Part shown: in pieces, positions 13,788 to 20,545 of the stretch
Layout of the letters: the number at the start of each line of letters is the position of its first letter
Numbering within the stretch: position 1 is the first letter of the stretch
Assembly: GCA_036806345.1 (NCBI GenBank)
Contig: DAIROT010000040.1
Location: 1 to 21,030, forward strand
Reading direction: 5' to 3'
DNA: 21,030 nucleotides
Source: QHCF01 sp003244275
GTDB taxonomy: Bacteria; Actinomycetota; Acidimicrobiia; Acidimicrobiales; QHCF01
The notes under the pieces: model-generated
Database searches by the model: none
What the model was told of the DNA's origin: nothing
The model's input: the letters and a program-made list of their open reading frames with translations, nothing else
Made by a program: the position numbers and the translations under genes

Positions 13788-15402
13788 CTATCGGAGCAGT
13801 CCGAGGCCTGACGTCACACCGCCGACCAACGAGCCGCTCACGCTGAGCGAGGGTTGGGTGGTCGAGGGTTGATTGTTCGTGGACTGAGTGCATCCGAGGT
13901 GGACTGAGGCCACGCCGACGCCGGTGCACGAACCCGGCCCCACACCGACCGATGCGCTGACCGGCGCGGTGGCCACCGGCATGTTGGCCGCCACCTGTAC
14001 GAGCGGCGTCCGTACGGCCGGCGGCGAGGTGGTGGGCGGCGGGGAGGTGGGCGACTGGGGGGTGGGTGGCCCGCCGGCACCCTGGCCACCGCGGGGGTCC
14101 GATCTTGGCGTCGTCGGGGCCGGCGAACCGCCGGTGGGCCGTCCGGTGGACGCCACCACGCCAGACATCGAGGGGCGGGCGGTGGCTTCCTGCCCGCTGG
14201 GCACCGGCCCGGCGCCCGCCGGGCCGAGGCCCACAGCCCCACCGTTCACAGCCCCACCGCTCACCGACCCGGTGNNNNNNNNNNGAGGCCGCTGGTGATG
14301 GCGGCCCGCCCGCCGGGCCGATGTGACGGACATGGTTGGGCGGCGCACCACCGGCCAGGTTGGTGGAGGGCTGGGCCGCCTGAGGCATGGGGGCAAAGGA
14401 TTGACCCATCACCGATGCACCGATGATTCCCACTCCGATGATCCCCAGTGCCGCCCCGACCAGTGGCTTGGCCGTGATGACCGGTAGTGCCGAAAATGCC
14501 CCGTGCCGGGAGGCGGCGATGCCCGCATGCCGGGAACCGGCGATGCCCGCATGCCGGGAACCGGCCAGGGCCGCGTGTCCCGCCAGCTTGGAGCGGGCGG
14601 CAGCCCACGCTGCCAGGGTGGCGGGTATGGCCGGCACGGTTACCCGGCGCAGGCTGGTGCACAGCTCGTTCAGGTCAGCCAGGCGCTCGGCACAGGCCGA
14701 GCAGTTGACAAGGTGGCCGTCTACTCTGGCCGTCGCCTTGGCGGTGAGACTTCCGGCCGCGTAGGGCCCCAGGATCTTGACCGTGGACTGGCAGCCCGCG
14801 GCCGCGTTGGAGCGCAGGTGCGCCTGGATGAACTGCTGGCGCAGGCCGGCTCGGGCCCGGACTCCCAGCTGGGCCACGGCGTTGGGTGAGGTGTGTAGGA
14901 CGCTGGCGGCATCGCTGGGTGCCACCCCCTCCACCTCGGTCAGCCACAATACGGTCCTCCACCGCTCGGGTAGGGCCGCGAAAGCGGTGGCCACCATGGA
15001 TGCGTCAGCACTGGCCACCAACTGCTCGGAAGGGCCCCTGGAAGTCACCGGCCGGTCCAGAGCTCCCATGTCCCCCGTGGGTCTGACCCGGGCGTTGCGT
15101 CGCAAGATGTCGAGGGCTGAGTTGCGAGTGGCGGTCAACAGGTAGGGCCGAAAGCACGCCGGGTCATCGAGGTGACCAGCCGGGACGGCCTTGAGTACTC
15201 GGGAGAAGGCCTCGGCCACCGCGTCGGCCGCATCGTGGACGTTGCCGGTCACGGCCAAGGCGGTACGCCAAGCGGCCGGAGCATGCCGCTCGTAGAGCTG
15301 GTCGAAGGTTTCGAGCCGGCCGCCTCTGGTGCGTTCCACCAGCACTTCGTCACTGACCTCGCCGGAGTTATTCTGGTCACTTCCATGTCGGTCCCTGGAC
15401 AT
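13788..15402 (-). CDS. Membrane-tethered ECF sigma factor fused to a zf-HC2 anti-sigma-like domain, interrupted by an assembly gap
   Basis: The product starts at an ATG preceded by a near-perfect ribosome site (AAGGAGGTT, 6 bases away). Sigma region 2 is at about residues 15-90 (FDQLYERHAPAAWRTAL, DAADAVAEAFSRVLK, YLLTATRNSALDILRR). Region 4 is at about 130-195 (LPERWRTVLWLTEVEG, then a helix-turn-helix). A zinc-binding HxxxCxxC anti-sigma motif follows (H230, C234, C237), then an Ala/Gly/His-rich linker and one membrane helix (about 311-332, PLVGAALGIIGVGIIGASVM). The part after the helix should be outside the cell: Pro/Thr/Gly-rich, ending in a domain with two Cys (GPGSCTGVG, HLGCTQ). The ten-N gap shifts the frame, so 14285-15402 and 13788-14274 are two segments of one gene. 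It follows pafBC by 25 bp and is likely co-transcribed. Release by proteolysis is a guess. Confidence 0.82.
14275..14284. other. Scaffold gap of ten N inside the sigma fusion gene
   Basis: Ten unknown bases in the Pro/Gly-rich outer segment. The open frame before the gap and the one after it differ, so the true gap length is not ten, or bases are wrong at its edges. The repetitive GC-rich sequence is a likely cause of the break. Confidence 0.99.
14514..14561 (-). repeat. 24-bp direct repeat, two perfect copies, in the sigma fusion linker
   Basis: Two identical 24-base units sit head to tail (14514-14537 and 14538-14561), with partly matching sequence on both sides. Read on the minus strand they encode the 8-residue unit AGSRHAGI, lying between the zinc motif and the membrane helix (residues about 281-296). 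Being in frame, copy number can vary without breaking the gene. The His and Arg content would give a charged, flexible spacer near the membrane. Confidence 0.85.
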
Positions 15403-15406
15403 CTCG

Positions 15407-15414
15407 AACCTCCT
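15407..15414 (-). promoter_or_regulatory. Strong ribosome-binding site of the sigma fusion gene
   Basis: AAGGAGGT on the minus strand, 7 bases before the ATG at 15402, is almost fully complementary to the 16S rRNA tail. Most other genes in this window have weak sites or none, so this gene should be translated well relative to its message. It lies in the 25-bp space after the pafBC stop. Confidence 0.75.
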
Positions 15415-15427
15415 TGGTAAATCCAGT

Positions 15428-17506
15428 CTAGGCGGTGAAGCGATAGCGGGCGAGGAGGCGGGTGGCGGCCCGACGGCCGACCTGGGTCAGGTCGTTCGGT
15501 TCGAGCACTTCGGCGGTCGGTCCCAGGCGCAGCATCAGGCGTTCCAGCCATGCCTCCCCCCCCACCGCCAGGGTGACCTCCAAGCGGCCGTCAGAGCCCT
15601 CCTGGACATGCTCGGTGGGGTACGTCTCGATCACCCACCGAGCCGATGAGGGGACGGTCAGTCGGGCCAGGGTGGCCCCCGGACCGGGGGCGAACACCGG
15701 CCCCTGGTGGCTCGGCCGGCCCCCGGGCTCCCCCCCTTGTCCCGGCCGTACATCGGGCTGAGCCTGGGCTCGGGCCGCCCGTATCCGGTCGATGCGAAAA
15801 TGCCGCACACCCCCGGCCAGATGGCACCACCCGTCCAGGTACCAGTGGCCTCCCTCGGTGAAGATCGACCAGGGGTCCACTCGCCGGGTGGTCAACTCGT
15901 CACGGGACGCCGAGTAGTACTCGATCTCGAGGGCCCTTCCGGCGCCCAGGGCCTGGCGGACGGGATCCAGCAACGATGGCTCGTCCAGGTCGATGGCGAC
16001 TGCCAGGTGCTGGCCCAGCACCGCCTCCAGCTGAGCCAGAGCCCGGGACAGGGCGCCGCTCGGATCTGAGCCGGGCACGGCCAGGATGGCGCGAGCCGAG
16101 GCAGCCAACGTGAAGCCCTCGGCGGCACTGAGACGCCGGGGCCTCGACAGGTGGGCACCGAGATTGGCGGTCACCCAATCGTCGGACACGATCAGCTCGA
16201 TCAGCTGATCGGGCGAGTAGGGGGGCAGACCACAGCAGGCAGCCAGCTCGAGCAGGGCGATAACCTCGTCGGGCGGAAGGCCGAAGCGCACAGCCACCTC
16301 GGCAATCGGTGCTCCGCCCCGGCTGGCCAGCCAGGGCAGGATGGCCAGGAGGCAGCGCAGTCGTTCGGCGGCGTCCAGCTTCCGGACTGGTGGTTTCGGC
16401 CGCGTGGTCGATCCCCGCCGGGTCGGCGCCGCCTGTCCAGGCACAGCCGGCGCCCTCCCTCCCTCCCTCCGGCGCTGCACCTCGCCGCCACTTGTGTTGA
16501 TTTCGTCTCCATATGAGACGAAATCGACACAAGTGCCGTTCCGCCCCCCGCCGGATGCCGTTCCGCCACCGCCACCGCTGGTGGCCACCTCCTCCAGCCA
16601 GGTGATCATGGCCTGGCGCAGCTCCGGGGGGCCAAGCACCACGGCGTGGTCGAGCAGGCCGAGCGCCCATGAGCGGAAGGCCTCTACGTTGGTGACCTCC
16701 AGCCCGATCAGGACCGAGCCGTCCGCCGCCCGATCGACCACTGCCTCCTCACCCAGCTCGGCCACCACCTGGTGCGCCAGCAACGGGTCAATTGACACCT
16801 GGGCGACCAGCGTCGGGCCCCCGCCGAGCCGCCACGGCTCCTCCAGGGAGGCAGAGGGGTCGAACTCGGCTGGGGGCTCGAAGGTGCCCGGCGGACCCAC
16901 GCTCGGCTCCGCCTCCATGCGATCGACCCGGAAGGTCCGCAGAGCGCCGCGTTGACGGTCCCGCCCCACCAGGTACCAGAAGCCCTTGCGAAAGAGCAGC
17001 CCGTACGGCTCGACCTCCCGTGTCCCTGTACCGCGCGGGCCGGCGTAGGGGAAGGTCACCAGGCAGTGCCCCTGCATGGCCCGGTGCAACGGCGCCAACT
17101 GGGGCAGTGACGGCAGGGTGGCCATCGCCGAAGCCTGGTTCCCCTCGGTCAGTCCGAGCTTCACCAGCGCCGCCTGGCCGCTAGCATCATCGAGGTGAAC
17201 CCCGGCCACGGCCAGGTTGAGAGCTACCTGTTCGTCAGGCCTCAGACGGAGCTCCGGCAGGTAGTAGTCATCCGCTCGGATGCGATAGCCGATCCCATCC
17301 TCGCCGGGCAGGGTCTCCATGGTGATGGCGATCCCCTCTTCGCGAAGCACCCGTTTGTCGCGTTCGAATGCCTGGCGGGCCGCCTGGACCCCGTTCGGGT
17401 AGCCAGCGACCTCACCGGCGATCTCCACCAGGGTGAGCGGCCGGGGAGTGTCCAGCAGCACCAGCACCAGATTGGTCAGCCGCTCCACGCGGTCCAGCCT
17501 TTCCAT
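15428..17506 (-). CDS. pafBC: PafB-PafC fusion, WYL-domain activator of the DNA-damage response
   Basis: PafB and PafC form the LexA-independent activator of DNA-damage genes in actinobacteria; here they are one chain of 692 residues. The PafB half has a winged-helix start (RVERLTNLVLVLLDTPRPLT), a WYL domain (RKGFWYLVGRDRQ, LRTFRVDRME) and a C-terminal extension. A low-complexity linker spans about residues 317-375. The PafC half repeats the plan from about 375 (LDAAERLRCLLAILPWL, GGHWYLDGWCHLAGG, VRHFRIDRIR). Each half should bind DNA with its helix-turn-helix and sense a nucleic-acid-like ligand with the WYL domain. The ATG at 17506 is chosen from homology; TACGCT lies 7 bases before it, so a leaderless message is plausible. 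In-frame upstream starts (17584, 17590) overlap ctaG. No pup or proteasome genes are near, unlike the mycobacterial locus. Confidence 0.92.
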   Translation of the reverse strand: MERLDRVERLTNLVLVLLDTPRPLTLVEIAGEVAGYPNGVQAARQAFERDKRVLREEGIAITMETLPGEDGIGYRIRADDYYLPELRLRPDEQVALNLAVAGVHLDDASGQAALVKLGLTEGNQASAMATLPSLPQLAPLHRAMQGHCLVTFPYAGPRGTGTREVEPYGLLFRKGFWYLVGRDRQRGALRTFRVDRMEAEPSVGPPGTFEPPAEFDPSASLEEPWRLGGGPTLVAQVSIDPLLAHQVVAELGEEAVVDRAADGSVLIGLEVTNVEAFRSWALGLLDHAVVLGPPELRQAMITWLEEVATSGGGGGTASGGGRNGTCVDFVSYGDEINTSGGEVQRRREGGRAPAVPGQAAPTRRGSTTRPKPPVRKLDAAERLRCLLAILPWLASRGGAPIAEVAVRFGLPPDEVIALLELAACCGLPPYSPDQLIELIVSDDWVTANLGAHLSRPRRLSAAEGFTLAASARAILAVPGSDPSGALSRALAQLEAVLGQHLAVAIDLDEPSLLDPVRQALGAGRALEIEYYSASRDELTTRRVDPWSIFTEGGHWYLDGWCHLAGGVRHFRIDRIRAARAQAQPDVRPGQGGEPGGRPSHQGPVFAPGPGATLARLTVPSSARWVIETYPTEHVQEGSDGRLEVTLAVGGEAWLERLMLRLGPTAEVLEPNDLTQVGRRAATRLLARYRFTA
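16453..16470 (-). other. (GGGA)n G-quadruplex motif in the pafBC linker
   Basis: On the coding (minus) strand four runs of three G are separated by single A bases, with a further GG, encoding part of REGGRAP. Single-base loops favour a very stable parallel quadruplex. It lies 18 bp from the palindrome, in the same linker. It could slow translation or replication, or be a simple repeat tolerated in a disordered spacer. Confidence 0.6.
16489..16535. repeat. 47-bp near-perfect palindrome inside pafBC
   Basis: Arms of 21 bases (16489-16509 and 16515-16535) pair with one G-T mismatch around the loop CATAT. Its GC content is about 45 percent, while the surrounding DNA is well above 65 percent. It reads in frame through pafBC as about 16 residues including CVDFVSYGDEINT, in the linker where insertions are tolerated. 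These are the hallmarks of a small mobile palindromic element that entered a coding region, as known for Rickettsia palindromic elements. No second copy occurs in this window. Confidence 0.85.
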
Positions 17507-17582
17507 CGCCGCGAGCGTAGACCGCTCGTCCCCCTGGGGGAGTGACGGAAGGCCAGCCGGGGTCGTGAGCGATTTACTGGCC

Positions 17583-18440
17583 ATGGCCACCGGTTCCCCC
17601 TGGCACTGGCATGCGCACCTCGGTGGATGGGTAGCGGTGGTGTCCCTGGCGGGGGGCTACTTCCTGATCCTGCGCAGGCTGGGGCCGCCCGGGCGGCGGG
17701 CGACCCCAGCCCAGCTGGGGTGCTTTGGCGCCGGCGTGGGGGTATTGGCCATCACCGTGACTTGGCCGGTCGCTGATCTGGCCCGTCATTGGCTCCTGCT
17801 GGCTCACCTGGTCCAGCAGATCCTGCTCCTCCTGGTGATACCGCCGCTGATCCTGCTCGGGCTCCCCCGCTGGCTGATCGCAATGGGCACCCAGCCGCCG
17901 CCGGTGGAAGCCTTCCTGCGACGGCTGGCCAACCCGGTGGTGGCCTCGGTCGTGTTCACGGTGGCGGCCGTCGGCGCCCTACTTCCACCTGTGGTGGACG
18001 CCGAGGCGGCATCGAGCTGGGTCGTGGCCGGGGTCCTGGTGGGCCTGGGAATTGCCGGTACGGTCATGTGGCTGCCCGTTCTGCGGGTAGTGCCCGGCCA
18101 CCGTCATCTGTCGACGGTGGGGCGTGCCGGCTACCTCTTCGTCCAATCCCTGCTGCCCAACTTCCCGGCCCTGGTCCTTATCTTCTCCAAGCACTCCCTG
18201 TACCCGGCCTTCGCCCGGACTGCCGCCCTGGGCCTGTCGCCGGTGGCCGACCAGCAACTGGCCGGCGTGGCGGCCAAGGTCCTCGGTATCGCCATCCTGT
18301 GGGGAGCGGCGGGGGCCATCCTGGTCAAGGCTCAGCAGGCAGAGGAGGCGGGGATCGATCCGGACCCCCTGACATGGGACGATGTCGAGGTCGAGCTGCG
18401 CCGCCTGGAGCGTCGGCCCCGGCGTACCGACGCCACCTGA
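17583..18440 (+). CDS. ctaG: CtaG-type cytochrome c oxidase assembly membrane protein
   Basis: The 285-residue product is a polytopic membrane protein with about six or seven hydrophobic helices. It matches the caa3_CtaG family, needed for assembly of (or copper delivery to) the cytochrome c oxidase. Telling pieces are WHWHAHLGGW at the N-terminus, AHLVQQILLLLVIPPLILLG in the middle, and FPALVLIFSKHSLYPAF towards the end. The tail is acidic then basic and cytoplasmic (DDVEVELRRLERRPRRT). The ATG at 17583 is used; a GTG at 17565 in the same frame is also possible and has a GGAAGG about 12 bases upstream. The gene is divergent from pafBC. No oxidase subunit genes are in the window, so the partner is assumed from the family. 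Confidence 0.85.
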   Translation: MATGSPWHWHAHLGGWVAVVSLAGGYFLILRRLGPPGRRATPAQLGCFGAGVGVLAITVTWPVADLARHWLLLAHLVQQILLLLVIPPLILLGLPRWLIAMGTQPPPVEAFLRRLANPVVASVVFTVAAVGALLPPVVDAEAASSWVVAGVLVGLGIAGTVMWLPVLRVVPGHRHLSTVGRAGYLFVQSLLPNFPALVLIFSKHSLYPAFARTAALGLSPVADQQLAGVAAKVLGIAILWGAAGAILVKAQQAEEAGIDPDPLTWDDVEVELRRLERRPRRTDAT

Positions 18441-18446
18441 CCCGTC

Positions 18447-18544
18447 GGGCCGAAAGAAAACTACTTGGAGGGCGACCGTGCATTTACGAGTAGCGCCAAC
18501 AACTTAATGGTCCTCGGCCGCCCAAGTAGTTTTGTGCTCGGCCC
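18447..18544. repeat. 98-bp imperfect inverted repeat between ctaG and typA
   Basis: The outer arms GGGCCGA (18447-18453) and TCGGCCC (18538-18544) pair, as do the inner arms AAAACTACTTG (18457-18467) and CAAGTAGTTTT (18523-18533). Short unpaired bases lie between them and a loop of about 44 bases holds no gene. The region is AT-richer than its flanks. It may be the ctaG terminator, an operator in front of typA, or a decayed mobile palindrome. No flanking target duplication was seen. Confidence 0.7.
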
Positions 18545-18551
18545 GCACCGG

Positions 18552-18610
18552 TAGACTGTAGGTGGGCGACCCGCTCGGTGCCGCCATCGCTCTATTTCGA
18601 AAAGGATCTT
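18552..18610 (+). promoter_or_regulatory. Probable typA promoter and ribosome site
   Basis: TAGACT (18552-18557) is a good -10 candidate just after the right arm of the inverted repeat. A possible -35 (TTTTGT or TTTGTG) falls inside that arm, so folding or protein binding there could affect typA. AAAAGGA at 18599-18605, 5 bases before the ATG at 18611, is the ribosome site and decides the start. Confidence 0.5.
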
Positions 18611-20479
18611 ATGCCCACGCGCCAGGACCTGCGCAACGTGGCCATCATCGCCCACGTAGACCACGGTAAAACCACACTTGTGGATGCCATGCTGCGCCAG
18701 TCGGGGGCGTTTCGGGACAACCAGGTGGTGGCCGACCGGGTGCTCGACTCCACCGACCTCGAGCGGGAGAAGGGCATCACCATCCTGGCCAAGCAGACGG
18801 CCGTGCACTACGGCGGGGTCAAGGTCAACATCGTGGACACCCCCGGCCACGCCGACTTCGGCGGAGAGGTGGAGCGGGGCCTGGCCATGGTGGACGGGGT
18901 ATTGTTGCTGGTAGATGCGGCCGAGGGCCCCCGACCTCAGACCCGTTTCGTTCTGGGCAAGGCCCTGGAGGCGCGCCTGCCGGTGGTGGTGGCCGTGAAC
19001 AAGGTGGACCGCCCCGACGCCCGGGTGGCCGAGGTGGTCGACGAGATTTACGAGCTGTTCCTCGACCTCGACGCCGACGAGTCTCAGATCGACTTCCCCA
19101 TCGTGTACTGCTGTGCTCGAGCCGGATGGGCCAGCGATGATGCGTCTGTGCCCGGTACCAGCCTGGTGCCACTCTTCGAGCTGCTCCTGTCGACCGTGCC
19201 GGCCCCCGCCTACGAGGAGGGGCATCCCCTGCAGGCCCTGGTCACCAACCTCGACGCCTCGCCTTACGTCGGTCGCCTGGCCCTGTGCCGGGTCGTGCAG
19301 GGGAACCTGCGCAAGGGCCAGTCGGTGGCCTGGTGTCGTCGGGACGGCTCGATCGAGACAGCCAAGGTGACCGAGCTCTACCTGACCCAGGCCCTGGAGC
19401 GCGAGCCGGCAGACGAGGCCGGACCGGGCGAGATCGTGGCGGTGGCCGGCTTGGCCGAGGTGACCATCGGCGAGACCTTGGCCGACATCGATGATCCCCG
19501 CCCCTTGCCCCTGTTGCGGGTCGACGAGCCCAGCCTCTCAGTGACCATCGGCATCAACACGTCCACCCTGGCCGGCCAGTCCGGCACCAAACTGACTGCC
19601 CGTCAGCTGGAGGGACGCCTGGCCGCCGAGCTGGTGGGCAACGTCTCCATTCGGGTGCTACCCACCGTGCGGCCCGACACCTGGGAGGTCCAGGGACGAG
19701 GCGAGCTGGCCCTGGCCGTGCTGGTGGAGCTGTTGCGCCGGGAGGGGTTCGAGCTGACAGTGGGCAAGCCCCAGGTCCTGACCAGGATGATCGACGGCGT
19801 CCTGCACGAGCCGGTCGAGCGCCTGGTGGTCGACGTTCCCGAGGAGCACCTCGGGGCAGTGGCCCAGGTGCTGGCACCCCGCAAGGCCCGGATGGACCAG
19901 ATGATCAACCACGGCACGGGATGGGTCCGCATGGACTGGCTGGTGCCGGCCCGGGGCCTGCTCGGCGTGCGGACCGAGTTGCTGACCCAGACCCGGGGAA
20001 CGATCATCGCCCACCACGCCTTTGAGCGGTGGGGCCCCTGGCAGGGCGAGCTGCGGGTGAGGGCCAATGGGAGCCTGGTGGCCGACCGCCGCGGGATGGT
20101 GACCAACTATGCCCTGACCAACCTCCAGGAGCGGGGGACCATGTTCGTGGGCCCGACCGAGATGGTCTACGAGGGCATGATCGTGGGTCAGAACAACCGC
20201 GGCGAGGACATGGACGTCAACCCGACCAAGGAGCGCAAGCTCACCAACATGCGCTCCTCCACCTCCGAGGAGCTGGTGAGGCTCGCTCCGCCCCACCGCC
20301 TGGGATTGGAGGCGGCCCTCGAGCACATCGCGGCCGACGAGTGCGTGGAGGTCACCCCCAGTGCCATCCGCCTGCGCAAGGTCATCCTCGACCAGCAGAC
20401 CCGAGCCCGCTCCAGCCGAAGCGCGGCGCGGTCCGGGTCTCAGGCCGAGGCGGTTCAGCCAGAGGAGAGAGCCAGCTGA
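18611..20479 (+). CDS. typA: Ribosome-associated GTPase TypA/BipA
   Basis: TypA is a translational GTPase related to EF-G that binds the ribosome and helps growth and ribosome assembly under stress such as cold. The 622-residue product carries the G motifs AHVDHGKTT (14-22), KGITI, DTPGH and NKVDRPDA. It then has domain II, the EF-G-like domains III and V (GRGELALAVLVELLRREGFE), and the BipA-specific C-terminal domain with RGTMFVGPTEMVYEGMIVG, NPTKERKLTNMRSS and LEAALEHIAADECVEVTP. The family is about 600-620 residues, so it is complete; the last 30 residues are a Ser/Arg-rich tail. The ATG at 18611 is preferred to a GTG at 18578 because of the ribosome site and the family start. It is monocistronic. 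Confidence 0.97.
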   Translation: MPTRQDLRNVAIIAHVDHGKTTLVDAMLRQSGAFRDNQVVADRVLDSTDLEREKGITILAKQTAVHYGGVKVNIVDTPGHADFGGEVERGLAMVDGVLLLVDAAEGPRPQTRFVLGKALEARLPVVVAVNKVDRPDARVAEVVDEIYELFLDLDADESQIDFPIVYCCARAGWASDDASVPGTSLVPLFELLLSTVPAPAYEEGHPLQALVTNLDASPYVGRLALCRVVQGNLRKGQSVAWCRRDGSIETAKVTELYLTQALEREPADEAGPGEIVAVAGLAEVTIGETLADIDDPRPLPLLRVDEPSLSVTIGINTSTLAGQSGTKLTARQLEGRLAAELVGNVSIRVLPTVRPDTWEVQGRGELALAVLVELLRREGFELTVGKPQVLTRMIDGVLHEPVERLVVDVPEEHLGAVAQVLAPRKARMDQMINHGTGWVRMDWLVPARGLLGVRTELLTQTRGTIIAHHAFERWGPWQGELRVRANGSLVADRRGMVTNYALTNLQERGTMFVGPTEMVYEGMIVGQNNRGEDMDVNPTKERKLTNMRSSTSEELVRLAPPHRLGLEAALEHIAADECVEVTPSAIRLRKVILDQQTRARSSRSAARSGSQAEAVQPEERAS

Positions 20480-20483
20480 ACCT

Positions 20484-20516
20484 TGGGCCGGCGGGCCGTC
20501 GTCTGTCCGCGGCCCA
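20484..20516. terminator. Hairpin after typA, possible terminator
   Basis: TGGGCCG (20484-20490) and CGGCCCA (20510-20516) pair perfectly with a 19-base loop that can fold further. It lies 5 bases after the typA stop and between convergent genes. No T-run follows, so it is a weak call. Confidence 0.35.
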
Positions 20517-20545
20517 GTTCCCGCCTCGGTGACGGTGGATCTCGC

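Noticed and set aside
13474..14274. Continuation of the sigma fusion gene past the second gap in the same frame, reaching across the cold-shock gene.
   Set aside because: The translation there is Arg/His/Pro-rich and runs antisense to the cold-shock gene. The frame ending at 13788 gives a sensible Pro/Thr-rich secreted tail, so the gap must shift the frame.
17506..17590. Extended N-terminus of PafBC from starts at 17584 or 17590.
   Set aside because: The extra 26-28 residues have no family resemblance and overlap the divergent ctaG start. The ATG at 17506 begins the conserved helix-turn-helix and has a -10-like hexamer 7 bases upstream.
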